From Nicotiana tabacum (lineage: Eukaryota; Streptophyta; Magnoliopsida; Solanales; Solanaceae), in the NCBI RefSeq assembly GCF_000715075.1, contig NC_134087.1, forward strand, positions 183,861,276-183,925,275: a DNA stretch of 64,000 nucleotides, given 5' to 3'. Position 1 is the stretch's first letter. The number at the start of each line of letters is the position of its first letter. A program made the translations under genes and the position numbers. Shown here in pieces: positions 43,837 through 54,649 of the stretch. The notes below the pieces were generated by a model, which searched no databases, had not been told where the DNA came from, and saw only the letters and a program-made list of their open reading frames with translations.

Positions 43837-44759
43837 TACTTACAATTCAAAGAGTACACCTTTTGTTTCCACCGTCTTCTTCCTGTTTTTGTTCTTGCTC
43901 TCCACATCTGTTTGTGTTCTTGCTGCAAGTATGTTTCTTCTTCAATTAATTCTGCACATATCTTCTTCTTTTTCCTTAATTCTTTTTTTTTGGGTTTTCT
44001 CCATCCTTTTTAGTTTTGCTATCCAATGACTGTAGAATCCATTCATCTTCAACCTCAAACTTCATGTTTTGTATCTCGCTTTATCTCCCCCCCCCACTAG
44101 AAGCTTCAGCCACTTGGAACGATTTCCCATTGTTGATCTTCTTTTTTCTAAAGCCTAAATGCTTCTCTATCTCAGTCCGATACTGACACTGATCTGGTTG
44201 ATAAGCCTAATTAAGAAGAAGAAAATTTTGGGTAAAACGTCACATTGCTTAGTTTGGAGTTCTTTATCTTCTTTAGTTCTGTTCCAATGTTCCTTTCTTC
44301 AATTTCATCGCCCCTCTTCTGCTCTTTCATGGCTCTCTCACGGTAAACTATTACTGATTTTGTTTATCTGTAATGCTAAGTTAGATGGTGAAAAATAGAT
44401 AGTATTAAACTGGAAACAGTTGTGTCGAAGAATCTTGTAGCATTATACTTGGGTACTATAAGCTGGGTGGATCCATGACATTTAGTGCCGTAAAATTATC
44501 TCCATGTAGTAGTTCTTGTAAAGATCTGCTTGCAATCTGAACAGGCTAAGAAGCAGAACTGCTAGTTCTCATTTGGTAGTGCGAGTTCAGCTTCTAGCAA
44601 TTAAAAATTCAGAGGAATACATATAAATTTTATTGTTCTTACATATAAATTTTTATTGTTCTTACCGGAGGTTGCTTCTGGATATTGCCAATTGGTATGA
44701 TCTCTTCCTGGAAAAGGAACACTCATAAGAGAGCCTATTGGAGTTGTACTCCTTGCCGT

Positions 44760-44825
44760 GTATACTGCTCATGAGTTGTGTTCATTAACAGTATCTTGTA
44801 TACTGCTCATGAGTTGTATTCATTG
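44760..44825 (+). repeat. Direct duplication, ~38-bp unit
   Basis: GTATACTGCTCATGAGTTGT(G/A)TTCATT occurs at about 44760 and 44798. Confidence 0.9.
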
Positions 44826-44946
44826 TTAATCCTGTCGCGTAAAGATAGAAAGTATATGTTGTTACTTTGATGGTAATAATTTTATATATGTATTTATAAT
44901 TGTATACCATCAAAAAGTGATATTCTAATTGTCTAACATGTTTCAG

Positions 44947-45059
44947 ATAGAAGCAATGAGTCTCTCATGACAGGAGTACTCAGTTCGCTTAAGACATTAG
45001 CCGCCTCCGAGGATGATGCATTAGCGGAGTTGGTAATAATTGAGCTGGCAACAAGATGA
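44947..45059 (+). other. Possible last coding exon of an unrecognised host gene
   Basis: A good acceptor (TCTAACATGTTTCAG) is followed by 37 sense codons in the plus strand, RSNESLMTGVLSSLKTLAAS then EDDALAELVIIELATR and TGA. The amino-acid mix (Leu-rich, helical, acidic) looks like true protein, unlike nearby AT-rich frames. No upstream exon in frame was identified within the left arm of the inverted repeat, and the family is not recognised. It may be a gene fragment. Confidence 0.35.
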
Positions 45060-45135
45060 TGTCTGTTTGATTCAGCTTTGTTTTCTCCTACTCGCGCTAA
45101 GAGAACCCTTTTATTAGCTTGCATCTTTCTATATA

Positions 45136-46296
45136 GGCAGAATACATAGTTTACCCCCAGAACTATGGACCAAATCCCTGTGACACACCTTTTGGGAACA
45201 AAAATTACCTTACACACTCAACATTTCCAAAGTGTATCTAATACACACTACTTTTACACTCGTGATTTACACGCACAAGAGGCGAGTGAAGAGTTAACAT
45301 GTTGTATCTAAATCGTCATCTGGAAACTATTTGTGCAGGTTTTTCATTTTTCATTTTTTTATTTTCTAAAAAGATTTCATCAATTCTTTTCCAGGTACCA
45401 GATTTTCCCCCCAAGATCTAAAGGGGAACGAGAAAATACAAAGAACTAGAGTTTCCATATTTGAACACCAATATATTTTGGTTATGACTCGCGATTCAAA
45501 TCTCCAAATTGACAATTGTTTTTGAGATTGGGTGTTTTTCAGATTTAGATTTTGATTAGCTTCTTGAAATAATAAGGAAGGTGATTTAATCCCAGAATGA
45601 TTGCTCTTTTTCCAGTTTTGATAAACTAGATACAGAATAATCCCAATCGGGTTTTATTTTTTTCTCTCTAACAACTTTGATATGCAGTCCTTTTTCCGAA
45701 GTCTTATTTATATATGGCAATGACGAAGACCTTGTCTATGATCTCATGAACTGGAAGAGACATCACCAGTTTTCAAAATTATAGCACAGACAAATCTGAG
45801 TTTTATAATTAAATGGGTGGAATGTTGAACACGACAAAAAATTAGAGAGTAATAGTGAATTTAAACTGTCGGGGTATTGAATGGGGCAAAGAAAATGAAG
45901 ATTAGCGGGGAATTTATGCGGTTGGGGTGGTGGGTCTTAAATGTGGTAGGATGAGGTAGTGGTATTTTTTTTCTTTTTGCATCAGTGTTTCGCTTTGGAG
46001 AGTTAGCAGTCATGGTGGTATAGCTTGGGGAAGATGAAGAAGATGGAAGAATATTTTGGCAATTAGGATATAATTATAATTTCAAGTATTTTTTATTTTT
46101 TACAAAAGGTTAATCACACGTGCCACATTATTATTAGTGTGTGATTACACTTGCTGAGAAAAAAGTGGCCAAACACTAAAGAAGTGTGTCTTAGACACAC
46201 TCGGAAAAGGTTGAGTATGTAAGGTAATTTTTGTTCCCAAAAGGTGTGTCACAGGGATTTGGTCCATAGTTCCGGGGGTAAACTATGTATTCCGCC
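45136..46296. mobile_element. Non-autonomous MULE (Mutator-like), 1161 bp
   Basis: Long terminal inverted repeats of roughly 100 bp start GGCAGAATACATAGTTTACC (left) and GGCGGAATACATAGTTTACC (right, reverse complement) and share TGTGACACACCTTTTGGGAA. A 9-bp duplication TTCTATATA flanks both ends (45127-45135 and 46297-46305), which fits Mutator. The inside is AT-rich with no transposase frame. Confidence 0.93.
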
Positions 46297-46305
46297 TTCT
46301 ATATA

Positions 46306-47039
46306 ATTTGCGCCGCCTAGCATTTTTGACAGCATGTACTTTTTCAAAGTTTTGACTGGTTTTATGATTTTTATTCTATATTATACCATAAAATTAAAGA
46401 ACCCAAATAAATAATATCTATACATAATAATGAAAATCAGAAAATGAAATAGCCTCACTACTTTCTCAAGGTAAGGTAAAGGATAAGGTCTGTATACATA
46501 CTATCCTCCTTAGACGGCACATGTGGGGTTAACTTAGGTTTGTTGTTAATCAAAGTCAGAAAATATTAATTGATTAGAAGAGAAGTACTTACCACACCCT
46601 AAAATGCTTCACAAATAATAGACAATTTCACAGTGGAAAGCAAAAGCTGCAGTAATAATGAAAATAAAACACAATAAAACAACAAAGTATAAGACAACTC
46701 CAATCAAAATGGAAAAAAATGAAAATTCACACCAATTTAAACGCTTGTGGCAGTGACGCATGCGACGACTAAATAACTATCAACTTGATCATTGTTATCT
46801 TTATGCTGAAAAAGATGAAACAATTGTTTCTTTAGCATTTGAAAAAAAAAACTTTTTTTTTTCTTCTGAAATTCAAATCTTTAGCAAGAAGCCTAAAGCA
46901 AATGAAATTACTACCATAACATTCTCCAATTTAGCACACAACAGCCATAAAATTACAAAATCACAAAGTATTAAGAAACAAAGAAAGCCAGCAAAATCAG
47001 GGAGTATGAAAGAACCCAAAAGACTACGAAAAAGGCAAA
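46306..47039. other. No gene seen
   Basis: Frame 46760-47044 (Lys/Asn-rich) reads antisense through the right arm region and carries no motif. Confidence 0.5.
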
Positions 47040-47725
47040 AATGATTAGGAGAAAACAGAATAATATTTGGGGAAAAAATCCGGAGAACAACAGTGGAAGG
47101 GAATTGAAGAAGATGAAGTGAACAACTCCAAAACTTTATTAAGAGCTATGAAGCAATACCCACTTTTTTCTTCTTCTTAATTAAGCTTAACACCTAGATC
47201 ATTATCACAATCGGGCTGAGATAGAGAAGCATTTAGGCCTTGGAAAAGAGCAAATCAGCAATGGAAAATTATTGCATGCGGCTGAAGCTTATCGAAAATG
47301 GATAATAGCAGAGGCAAAGAGAGATTCTACAGCCATTGAATAGCGAAATTAAGAAGGAAGTAGAGAACTCGAAAGAAAAAATACCTATAGCTTGAGCAGA
47401 GACACCCTTGAGAGAGAGAACGCAAATAGGAAGAATACCAGTAGAAATTAAAAGATCGCTCTCTGAAACATACTGAGAAACAAAGGACAAGGGTAATATC
47501 TCATCCTTAGATGACACCTGTATACCTGCAGAGAGCACAAAAGCACACGAATAGAGCTGATGAGAAATGATTGAAATGCCCTCAAGCTTTTAAAAAGACA
47601 CTAAGTGGACATATCGAAAATCTTTTTCTTCTAATATATAGAAAAATATGAACCCTTTTATTTAAGCCATAACTTTACGAATATCATGTTTTAACAAATT
47701 CTTTATCAATTTCATGCCTACGTAC

Positions 47726-48126
47726 TGTATGGGTCCAAATTTGACCGACCACGACCGATGACGAGTACGACGATTGATGGGGTATTCTCGAATTGACGCC
47801 CTGAGGGAGACGACTCTGAGACAAACCAAAGACGGGACGACCCTTGTAATAATGTATGGCCATCTATGGTCATTGGGAATATTCCTTATATTTTGTCTTT
47901 TACAGTTTAGAAGAATTTCTCTCTTAGTATAAAAGGGAGACAATAACCTTGTAACCGGTATTCAACACTCTAGAGACATTACTATTTTATGAATGAAAAG
48001 AAACCTTGTGACCTATCTTCTCCTAATTTATCGATCTTTCTAGAGATTATTATTCTCAGCTAAGATTTACCCCTTCATCTTTGATTGATTTGTTTAAAAA
48101 TATTTTAATATCTTTTGAGTCAAACA
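47726..48126 (+). repeat. 5' LTR of the Tat element (401 bp)
   Basis: TGTATGGGTCCAAATTTGAC to TTTTGAGTCAAACA. A TATA-like AGTATAAAAGGGAGAC lies at about 47927, the presumed promoter. Nearly identical to the 3' copy. Confidence 0.96.
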
Positions 48127-48127
48127 A

Positions 48128-48147
48128 TTTGGCGCCGTCTGTGAGGA
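48128..48147 (+). other. Primer-binding site of the Tat element
   Basis: TTTGGCGCCGTCTGTGAGGA directly after the LTR; TTGGCGCCGTCTGTGGG is usual in Tat-group elements. Confidence 0.85.
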
Positions 48148-48387
48148 TTTCTATAGCTGAAATCGTAGTTTTCATCTTGATTCTTGAAATAAATAATCGC
48201 CTTTCTTCAGCTCCATAAAAGCCAACGATGGCGGGAAAGGGAGAGAAAGTCTAAAGGCAATAGAGGATGTCACAAACAACCTCCGGAATTCCCTCAACGA
48301 AGCTGGAGGAGAAGACAGGAGAATGCAACACCAAGTGTTACACCTGAAGGAGAGATCTCACCTCCTCCGCACGGGGATCTAACGATC

Positions 48388-49397
48388 TTGCGCGAGAGGG
48401 AAACCTCAACATCTGCAGCAGGAGAAGCGCCACCGGCTGTCAAAAGGCTACTAGAAGAATGGTTAACGAGTACCTTGAGCAACATACTCGAGAAACTCAT
48501 TCAAGGAGGTGTCGAAGACACGCTACCCACAGAAACCGTAGTTGCTGCCGATGAGCCCAATGCTACACGAACAGGTAACACCCGTACTGTTACTGGTACA
48601 GGCAACGACGCACTCACGACCATCTTAAAGAAAATGGAAGAGATAGAAAATGAGAACAAAATGCTCCGCGACTAGATGAAGGAACATCAGGAGAGAGTTG
48701 ATAAAATACCAGGCGCTTCGAAGTTGTTACCAAAACGCGATGTGGGCTGATTCGTCGAACAACCATACAACAAAGGGGCAGCTCCCCATTCTGTTCCAAA
48801 GACCTTCAAAATGCCGCCATATTTGAAAATATACGATGGGACCACGGACCCGGAGGATCACTTAATCCATTACGTCACCGCAGTAAAAGGTAATTATATA
48901 TCAAAAGAACAGGTGCCATCTGTGCTGCTGAAAAAGTTCGGCGAAACTCTGATGGGGGAGCATTGACATGGTATTCCCAACTACCAGCACGATCGATATC
49001 GACGTTTGAAGAGATGGCAAATAAGTTCGTCACCGCTCATGCAGGAGCGAAAAAGGTCGAGGCTAGGATCAATGATATCTTCGCCGTTAGGCAAATGATG
49101 GGCGAGAGACTTCGGGATTTCCTAGACCGATTCAACAGAGTAAGGATGAGCCTACAGAACGCGTCAGAAGGGATGACAGTAGCAGCCTTTCAAAATTGGT
49201 TAAATAGAATCGGATCAAAAGCTACCAAAAAACTACTCAGTAGACTCATGAAGTACCCCCCTCCCACCACGTGGGAAGAGATCCACAACGCCTATTGCGC
49301 CGAAGTGAGGGAAAACGAGGATGACTTGAACGGCCCGCTTCAGCGATTAACATTGGTCCATACCGAGACAAGGAGGGATCGACGTAACGACGGGTGA
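48388..49397 (+). pseudogene. gag: Tat-element gag, broken
   Basis: The first part (48388-48675) is a low-homology N-terminal region with a coiled-coil-like end (LKKMEEIENENKMLR) closed by TAG at 48673. A frame with further stops carries PKTFKMPPYLKIYDGTTDPE, followed in another frame (48963-49397) by WYSQLPARSISTFEEMANKF, RLRDFLDRFNRVRMSLQNAS and SRLMKYPPPTTWEEIHNAYC, which match the Retrotrans_gag capsid domain of Tat elements. A candidate ATG at 48228 is closed after eight codons. No zinc knuckle was found. Gag would build the particle; here three frames and several stops disable it. Confidence 0.85.
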
Positions 49398-49849
49398 AGG
49401 GATCAACTGCCACGTTTTAATCGAGAAAGGCATCAGCCCTATATCCGAACACCCAATCCGCTTCCTCCACGACACACGGATGTCGCACCCGACACATCGC
49501 ACCCCTCCGAAATGAAAAAGGTATGCCTTCATTGCTATCTGCTCATAATTTTTGTGTTTCCCCTTCAGAGATAGTGTATGCACTGGAAAAGCTTGGCACG
49601 AAGGTGCAGTGGCCGCAAAAGATGAAATTGGATTCGAGCACCTGAAGGTCGAATGTACTGTGCGAATTCCACCAGGAGAGAGGACACAAAACCGAAGACT
49701 GCATAGGTCTACGACAAGAAGTAGTGAGGATGTTAAACCAGGGATACCTGAAAGAACTGCTGAGCGATAAAGGATGAGCCAACTTCGCTCGTGGGCACGA
49801 CCAACCTCAAAGACCTCCAAAGCCACCATCACCAGCTCGTACCATACAA

Positions 49850-50251
49850 ATGATCATTGGAGGCGGTGATGATACGGTAATCAACCAGGTAAAATTCACC
49901 ACCACACATAAACTCAAGCGGACAGTTTCCCACGAACGGTATGACGACCTCGAAGACAGTATCATCTTCGATAAGTCGGATACTAATGGTTTGTCTTTCC
50001 CTCACTATGATGCTTTGGTTATAACTTTACGCATCGCGGATACTGATGTAAAAAGAATAATGGTGGATGACGGAAGCGGCACTTGTATTGTTCACCCACG
50101 AGTTCTCATGCAAATGAGACTCGAGGATAAAATAATACCGCGTTGCATAACATTAACGGGTTTTAATAATGCAGTGGAGCAAACATCTGGAGAAATAGTG
50201 CTACCCGTCCTGGCAGAGGGGTCACACTGGAAACGACATTCCACTTCATGA
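49850..50251 (+). pseudogene. Tat-element aspartic protease segment
   Basis: The 133-codon frame contains LVITLRIADTDVKRIMVDDG followed by SGTCIVHPRVL, where D-D-G-S-G-T fits the retropepsin active site (D-(T/S)-G-S/A) and VHP is typical of the group. Further on, LTGFNNAVEQTSGEIVLPVL is a family hallmark. The frame shifts after LAEG; the downstream ETTYNAIIGRPWIHAMRAVP piece (50248 onward) completes the domain in another frame. It would process Gag-Pol. Confidence 0.8.
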
Positions 50252-50877
50252 ATCAGGAAACAACCTACAACGCCATCATAGGACGTCCATGGATACACGC
50301 CATGCGAGCCGTCCCGTTAAGGTTTTACCAAGTAATCAAATTTCCCATCCCATGGGGGATATTCAGCATCCAAGGCGAGCCACGCATTGCCCAAGAATGC
50401 TATCGGATCGTCCAAGATTGCACACAGACCAAACAACTAAAAGGAGCAAGTGCGGAGGCATAGCAATCAGCCATGTCGGGAACCTGACCCGACGTACAAG
50501 TAGAAGCCATCAAAAACCCGGACACAGTAAAAGCTTGCAAGGCAACTGTAGAAGATCTCGATCTCGTCCCGTTGGATAATATCGACAATACAAAAAAGGC
50601 TTATGTTGGACACAACCTCTCGGAACCAGGTAAATATCGTAAGATTTTAACTAACAACGCCGATTTGTTTACCTTTTCCCACTCAGATATGCCATGAATC
50701 CAAAGGGAGATCGCCACACACAAGCTGAATATCGATCCACTTCATCTGACGGTACGAAAAATAAGGAGAAAGTTCAATGCCGCCATCAATGAGGCGGTCG
50801 GCGAGGAGGTTGATAAATTACTCGCTAATGGTTCCATCAGAGAGTCAAAATACCCCCAATAGGTCGCCAATGTTGTC

Positions 50878-52355
50878 ATGGTCAAAAAGAAGAACGGAAA
50901 ATGGCGGATGTGTGTCGACTTCACGAATCTAAACAAAGTGTGCCCAAAGGACTCCTTTCCGTTGCCCCACATCGACCAGCTCATCGATGCGACAGCGGGG
51001 CACGAACTGTTGAGCTTCTTGGACGCCTATTCCGGTTATAATGAAATTCTAATGGCCGAAGAAGATCAAGAAAAGACAACCTTCATCACTCATCAAGGGA
51101 CATATTGCTATAAGGTAATGTCGTTCGGACTCAAGAACGCAGGGGCCACATATCAAAGACTAGTTACCAAGATGTTCAAAGAACAACTCGACAAGACCAT
51201 GGAGGTTTACATCGATGACATTCTAGTAAAGTCAACAAAGAAAGAGGACCATATCGGCCATCTAAAAGAGGCCTTCGAGATATTAAGGCAATACGGAATG
51301 AAGCCGAATCCCGAAAAATGTGCCTTCGGCATAACTTCGGGAATGTTCCCTTGTTTCCTAGTGTCACAGTATCGAGGTCAATTTGGATCAGAATTAGGGC
51401 CATCGACGCAATACCGAAGATACTGACCAGCAAAAAACAGGTGCAAAAATTGACAAGACGAGTAGCCACCTTATCGAGGTTCATTTTACGGTCCTCGTAT
51501 AAATGTCACAAATTCTTCAACGTGCTAAGGAAAGACCACGGACTGTAATGGAATGAAGAATGTGTCGACGCCCTAAGAAAACTGAAAGTGTATCTATCTT
51601 CGCCACCACTACTCATCAAAGTGGACCCAGGAGAATGTCTACTTGTGTATCTAGCAGTTTCCGAAGTCGCGGTAAGCACCGTCTTGGTCCGTGAAAACAA
51701 AGGTACGCAATCTACGATTTACTATATTAGCAAGACCTTAATCGATCCCGAAATAAGGTACCCTCACCTTGAAAAACTAGCTTTGGGATTAGTCGTAGCT
51801 TCACGAAAGCTTAGACCATATTTTCAATGTCACCCTAAAAAGGTGGTGACAACCTTCCCCCTCAGAGGTATCCTACACAAACCCGAACTATCAAGTAGAC
51901 TGGCCAAATGGGCCATAGAATTAAGCGAGTACGACATAACATACCAACCCCAAACTACTATTAAGTCGCAGGTGCTCGCCGATTTTGTAGCTGATTTTAG
52001 CGCAGAAATATTGCCTGAAATAGAACAGGAAGCGCTCTGCGCTTCCACGCATACCGACCTCTGGGTCCTCTACACCGATGGCGCCTCTACCTCCTCGGGA
52101 TCGGGACTGGGACTCATCCTCAAAGTCCCTATAGGCGAAGTAATTCGCCAGTCCATACGATGCCCTGAGATGGCTAACAACGAGGCCAAGTATGAAGCCG
52201 TGATTGGAGGTTTGAAGTTAGCCCTCAAATACGGCGCCCGACGACTCATCCTCCATTGCGACTCCCAACTCGTGGTGAACCAGGTCACTGGGACTTTCCA
52301 AATCAAAGAACAGAGACTACAGAAGTACCAGTCGAAAATTCACAAACTGTTGTAG
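50878..52355 (+). pseudogene. Tat-element reverse transcriptase and two RNase H domains
   Basis: RT is open in 50878-51426: VKKKNGKWRMCVDFTNLNKV, KDSFPLPHIDQLID, MSFGLKNAGATYQRLV and the catalytic YIDDILVKS. A frameshift near 51345 follows CAFGITSG. A second open frame (51588-52355) starts with the RT-linked RNase H (LLVYLAVSEVAVSTVLVREN, YPHLEKLALGLVVASRKLRP) and passes into an archaeal-type RNase H: LYTDGASTSSGSGLGLILK, NNEAKYEAVIGGLKLALKYG and LILHCDSQLVVNQVTG, with the D-E-D residues in place. This second RNase H is known from Tat/Ogre elements. The frame ends with TAG at 52353 where the family continues into integrase. Confidence 0.93.
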
Positions 52356-52671
52356 GAATTCGATGAATATTGCCTCGACCAGATACCCAGGGCACAAAAT
52401 GTCGAAGCAGATAGCGTCGCCAAACTAGTTACGGCCACCAAAAATATCAACAGGGAAAACGTGGTCACCCTCCTCCGTTCTGCAATAGACCACGTCGAGG
52501 TACATTCTGTAAACTTAACTTGGGACTGCCGTAACCGCCTCGTAGCATATTTGCAGGATGGAATGCTCCCGCAAGATAAAAAAGAATCCAAAAACTCCGG
52601 GTACAGGCAGCCTGATACAGCCTCATAAATGGTGATCTCTACAAAAGAACATTCGACGGCCCCCTAGCCAA

Positions 52672-53640
52672 ATGCCTTGGGCCAAATCAAACGAGGCAAG
52701 TGCTGGAAGAAGTACACGAAGGGCACTGCGGTGCCCACATGGGAAACTGCGCCCTCATCTGATGCCTAATCTGTGCCGGATACTACTGGCCCACCATGAA
52801 AAAGAAGTTGCGAATTATGTCAGGAGATGTGAACAATGTCAGAAGTGCGCCCCTATGATACTTCAAGCAGGGGAACTCCTTCGTTCTGTCACTTCACCAT
52901 GGCCATTCATAAAGTGGGGAATGGATATAGTCGGCCCCCTCCCAACAGAACGAGGTAAGGTACGCTTTTTTTTGGTTTTAACTGATTACTTTTCTAAATG
53001 GGTGGAAGCAGGTGCATACACTCAGATACGTGAGCAAGAGGTCATCGCGTTCATATGGAAAAACATAATATGACTCTTTGGCATCCCTAAAGAAATCAGC
53101 TGCGACAACGAACCTCAGTTCGTCGGAAAGAGAACGACTGAGTTCTTCAAAAAATGGCACATCAAACGAATAATCTCCACGCCATATCACCCTGCCGCCA
53201 ATGGTTAAGCCGAATCCTCCAATAAAGTAATACTGAATATATTGAAAAAGAAGATTGAGGATGCTAAAGGGCTATGGCCTGAACTACTACCGGAAGTACT
53301 ATGGGCATATCACACTACGCCAAAAACCAGCACAGGCGAGACGCCATATTCACTAGTTCACGGGATTGACGCAGTTATACCCGTCGAGGTCGGAGAACCC
53401 AGTTTGAGATACTTCAACGAGAGCGGACCAAGCAACGACGAAAGTAGGATACAAGATCTGGATGAAGTCGAAGAACGAAGAGACATGGCCCACATAAGAA
53501 TGGTAGCCCAAAAGTAGCAAGTAGAAAGGTACTAAAACAAGAGGGCCAAGGTGCGACCGTTCAAAGTTGGAGATTACGTCCTCAAGGCTAAAACACAAGC
53601 AGTGAAAGACCCTAATAAGGGAAAACTGGGACGAACCATA
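52672..53640 (+). pseudogene. Tat-element integrase, interrupted
   Basis: The plus-strand frame has the zinc-binding part (CEQCQKCAP), the core aspartates in WGMDIVGPLP (about 52920) and SCDNEPQFVG, and the glutamate in AESSNKVILNILKKK. A TGA at 53071-53073 and a TAA at 53206-53208 (Gln to stop just before AESSNK) break it. The frame 53242-53517 completes the core (LLPEVLWAYHTTPKTSTGET, DAVIPVEVGEPSLRY) and a TAG follows at 53515. It would join cDNA to the host chromosome. Confidence 0.9.
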
Positions 53641-54105
53641 TAAAATCACGGCCGCAACAAACAAATGAGCATTCCAGTTAGAAACAATGGAGGAAAAACT
53701 ACTCCAAAACAATTGGAATATCGCCCATCTCAAGTACTTCTACTTCTAAAAAGAAGGCGTCACCTAAGTCGTACTCTTTTTCCCTCACCCGGGTTTTGTC
53801 CCAATCAGGTTTTACTGGGGAGGTTTTTAATGATGTGGAAAGGGAGACGCCTCAATGATCTAAGTGTTGTTCATTACCTCGACCTGTCAACATGATCTCC
53901 GGAGCGAAGTAATAAAGGGACTGGACATAGATAATCATCTCCATTGTATGAACAGGGTCATGTGATTCTCACAAGAATTTAATCAAATCTCCATTGTATG
54001 TGCAGAGTCGACATGTGATCCTTACAAGTATAAAATCAAACATCCATTGCATGAATAAAGACGACACGTCTTCCTACTAGAATACAATCAAATCTCCAAC
54101 AAGAA

Positions 54106-54480
54106 ATGGCCAAGGCCATCGACAAAAACATGAGTTCGACCTCATTCGAACTACGACGGGATCCTACTTTGACGACAATTCGAAGAAACATCTCAATGGC
54201 CAAGGCCATCGACAAAAACATGAGTTTGACCTCATTCGAACTACGATGGCATCCTACTTCGACGATAGTTCGAAGCAACATCTCCATGGCCAAGGCCATT
54301 GACAAAAACATGAGTTCGACCTCATTCGAACTATGACGGGATCCTACTTCGACGACAGTTCGAAGCAACATCCCCATGGCTAAGGCCATCGACAATAACA
54401 TGAGTTCGACCTTATTCGAACTATGACAAGATCCTACTTCGACGACAGTTCGAAGCAACATCCCAACGGCCAAGGCCATC
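54106..54480. repeat. 90-bp tandem repeat between pol and antisense ORF
   Basis: Just over four copies starting ATGGC(C/T)AAGGCCATCGAC at 54106, 54196, 54286, 54376 and about 54466. The unit is a multiple of three, so all six frames that are open in one unit stay open, which explains the 76- and 147-codon frames here. These are not called as genes. Confidence 0.95.
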
Positions 54481-54649
54481 GACTTAATGGCTCGACAGTG
54501 ATCCCGATTATCATAAAAATTGCAAAGAAGAGCAAATCGACAAAATATATTTTACATTGCATCAAAATATTATTTACATTTGTCTTTACAAACGGGCTCA
54601 AGTATGCCCCCCGCAAAAACCCCAAAACAAAAGCAAGTACAAACAAAGA

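Larger units (their letters stand above)
43880..47560. repeat. Diverged inverted repeat pair with ~2.6-kb spacer
   Basis: About 43880-44400 (plus) corresponds to about 47560-47040 (minus). Shared strings include GCCTAAATGCTTCTCTATCT, CTTAATTAAGAAGAAGAAAA/AAGCCTAATTAAGAAGAAG, (G/A)AAGCTTCAGCC and CTAT(T/C)CAATG(G/A)CTGTAGAATC. Both arms have donor-like GCAG|GTATAC or CAAG|TATG near their start, which suggests two old copies of a gene 5' region facing each other. The MULE at 45136 lies between them. Confidence 0.75.

Noticed and set aside
44159..44398. Frame starting MLLYLSPILTLIWLISLIKK as a small membrane protein
   Set aside because: The inverted copy at ~47040-47240 has a stop in this stretch (ATCTAG), so the frame is not conserved between the two copies.
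54036..54479. 147-codon minus-strand frame with repeated MLLRTVVEVGS
   Set aside because: It is produced by a 90-bp tandem repeat, a multiple of three, which keeps frames open by chance.
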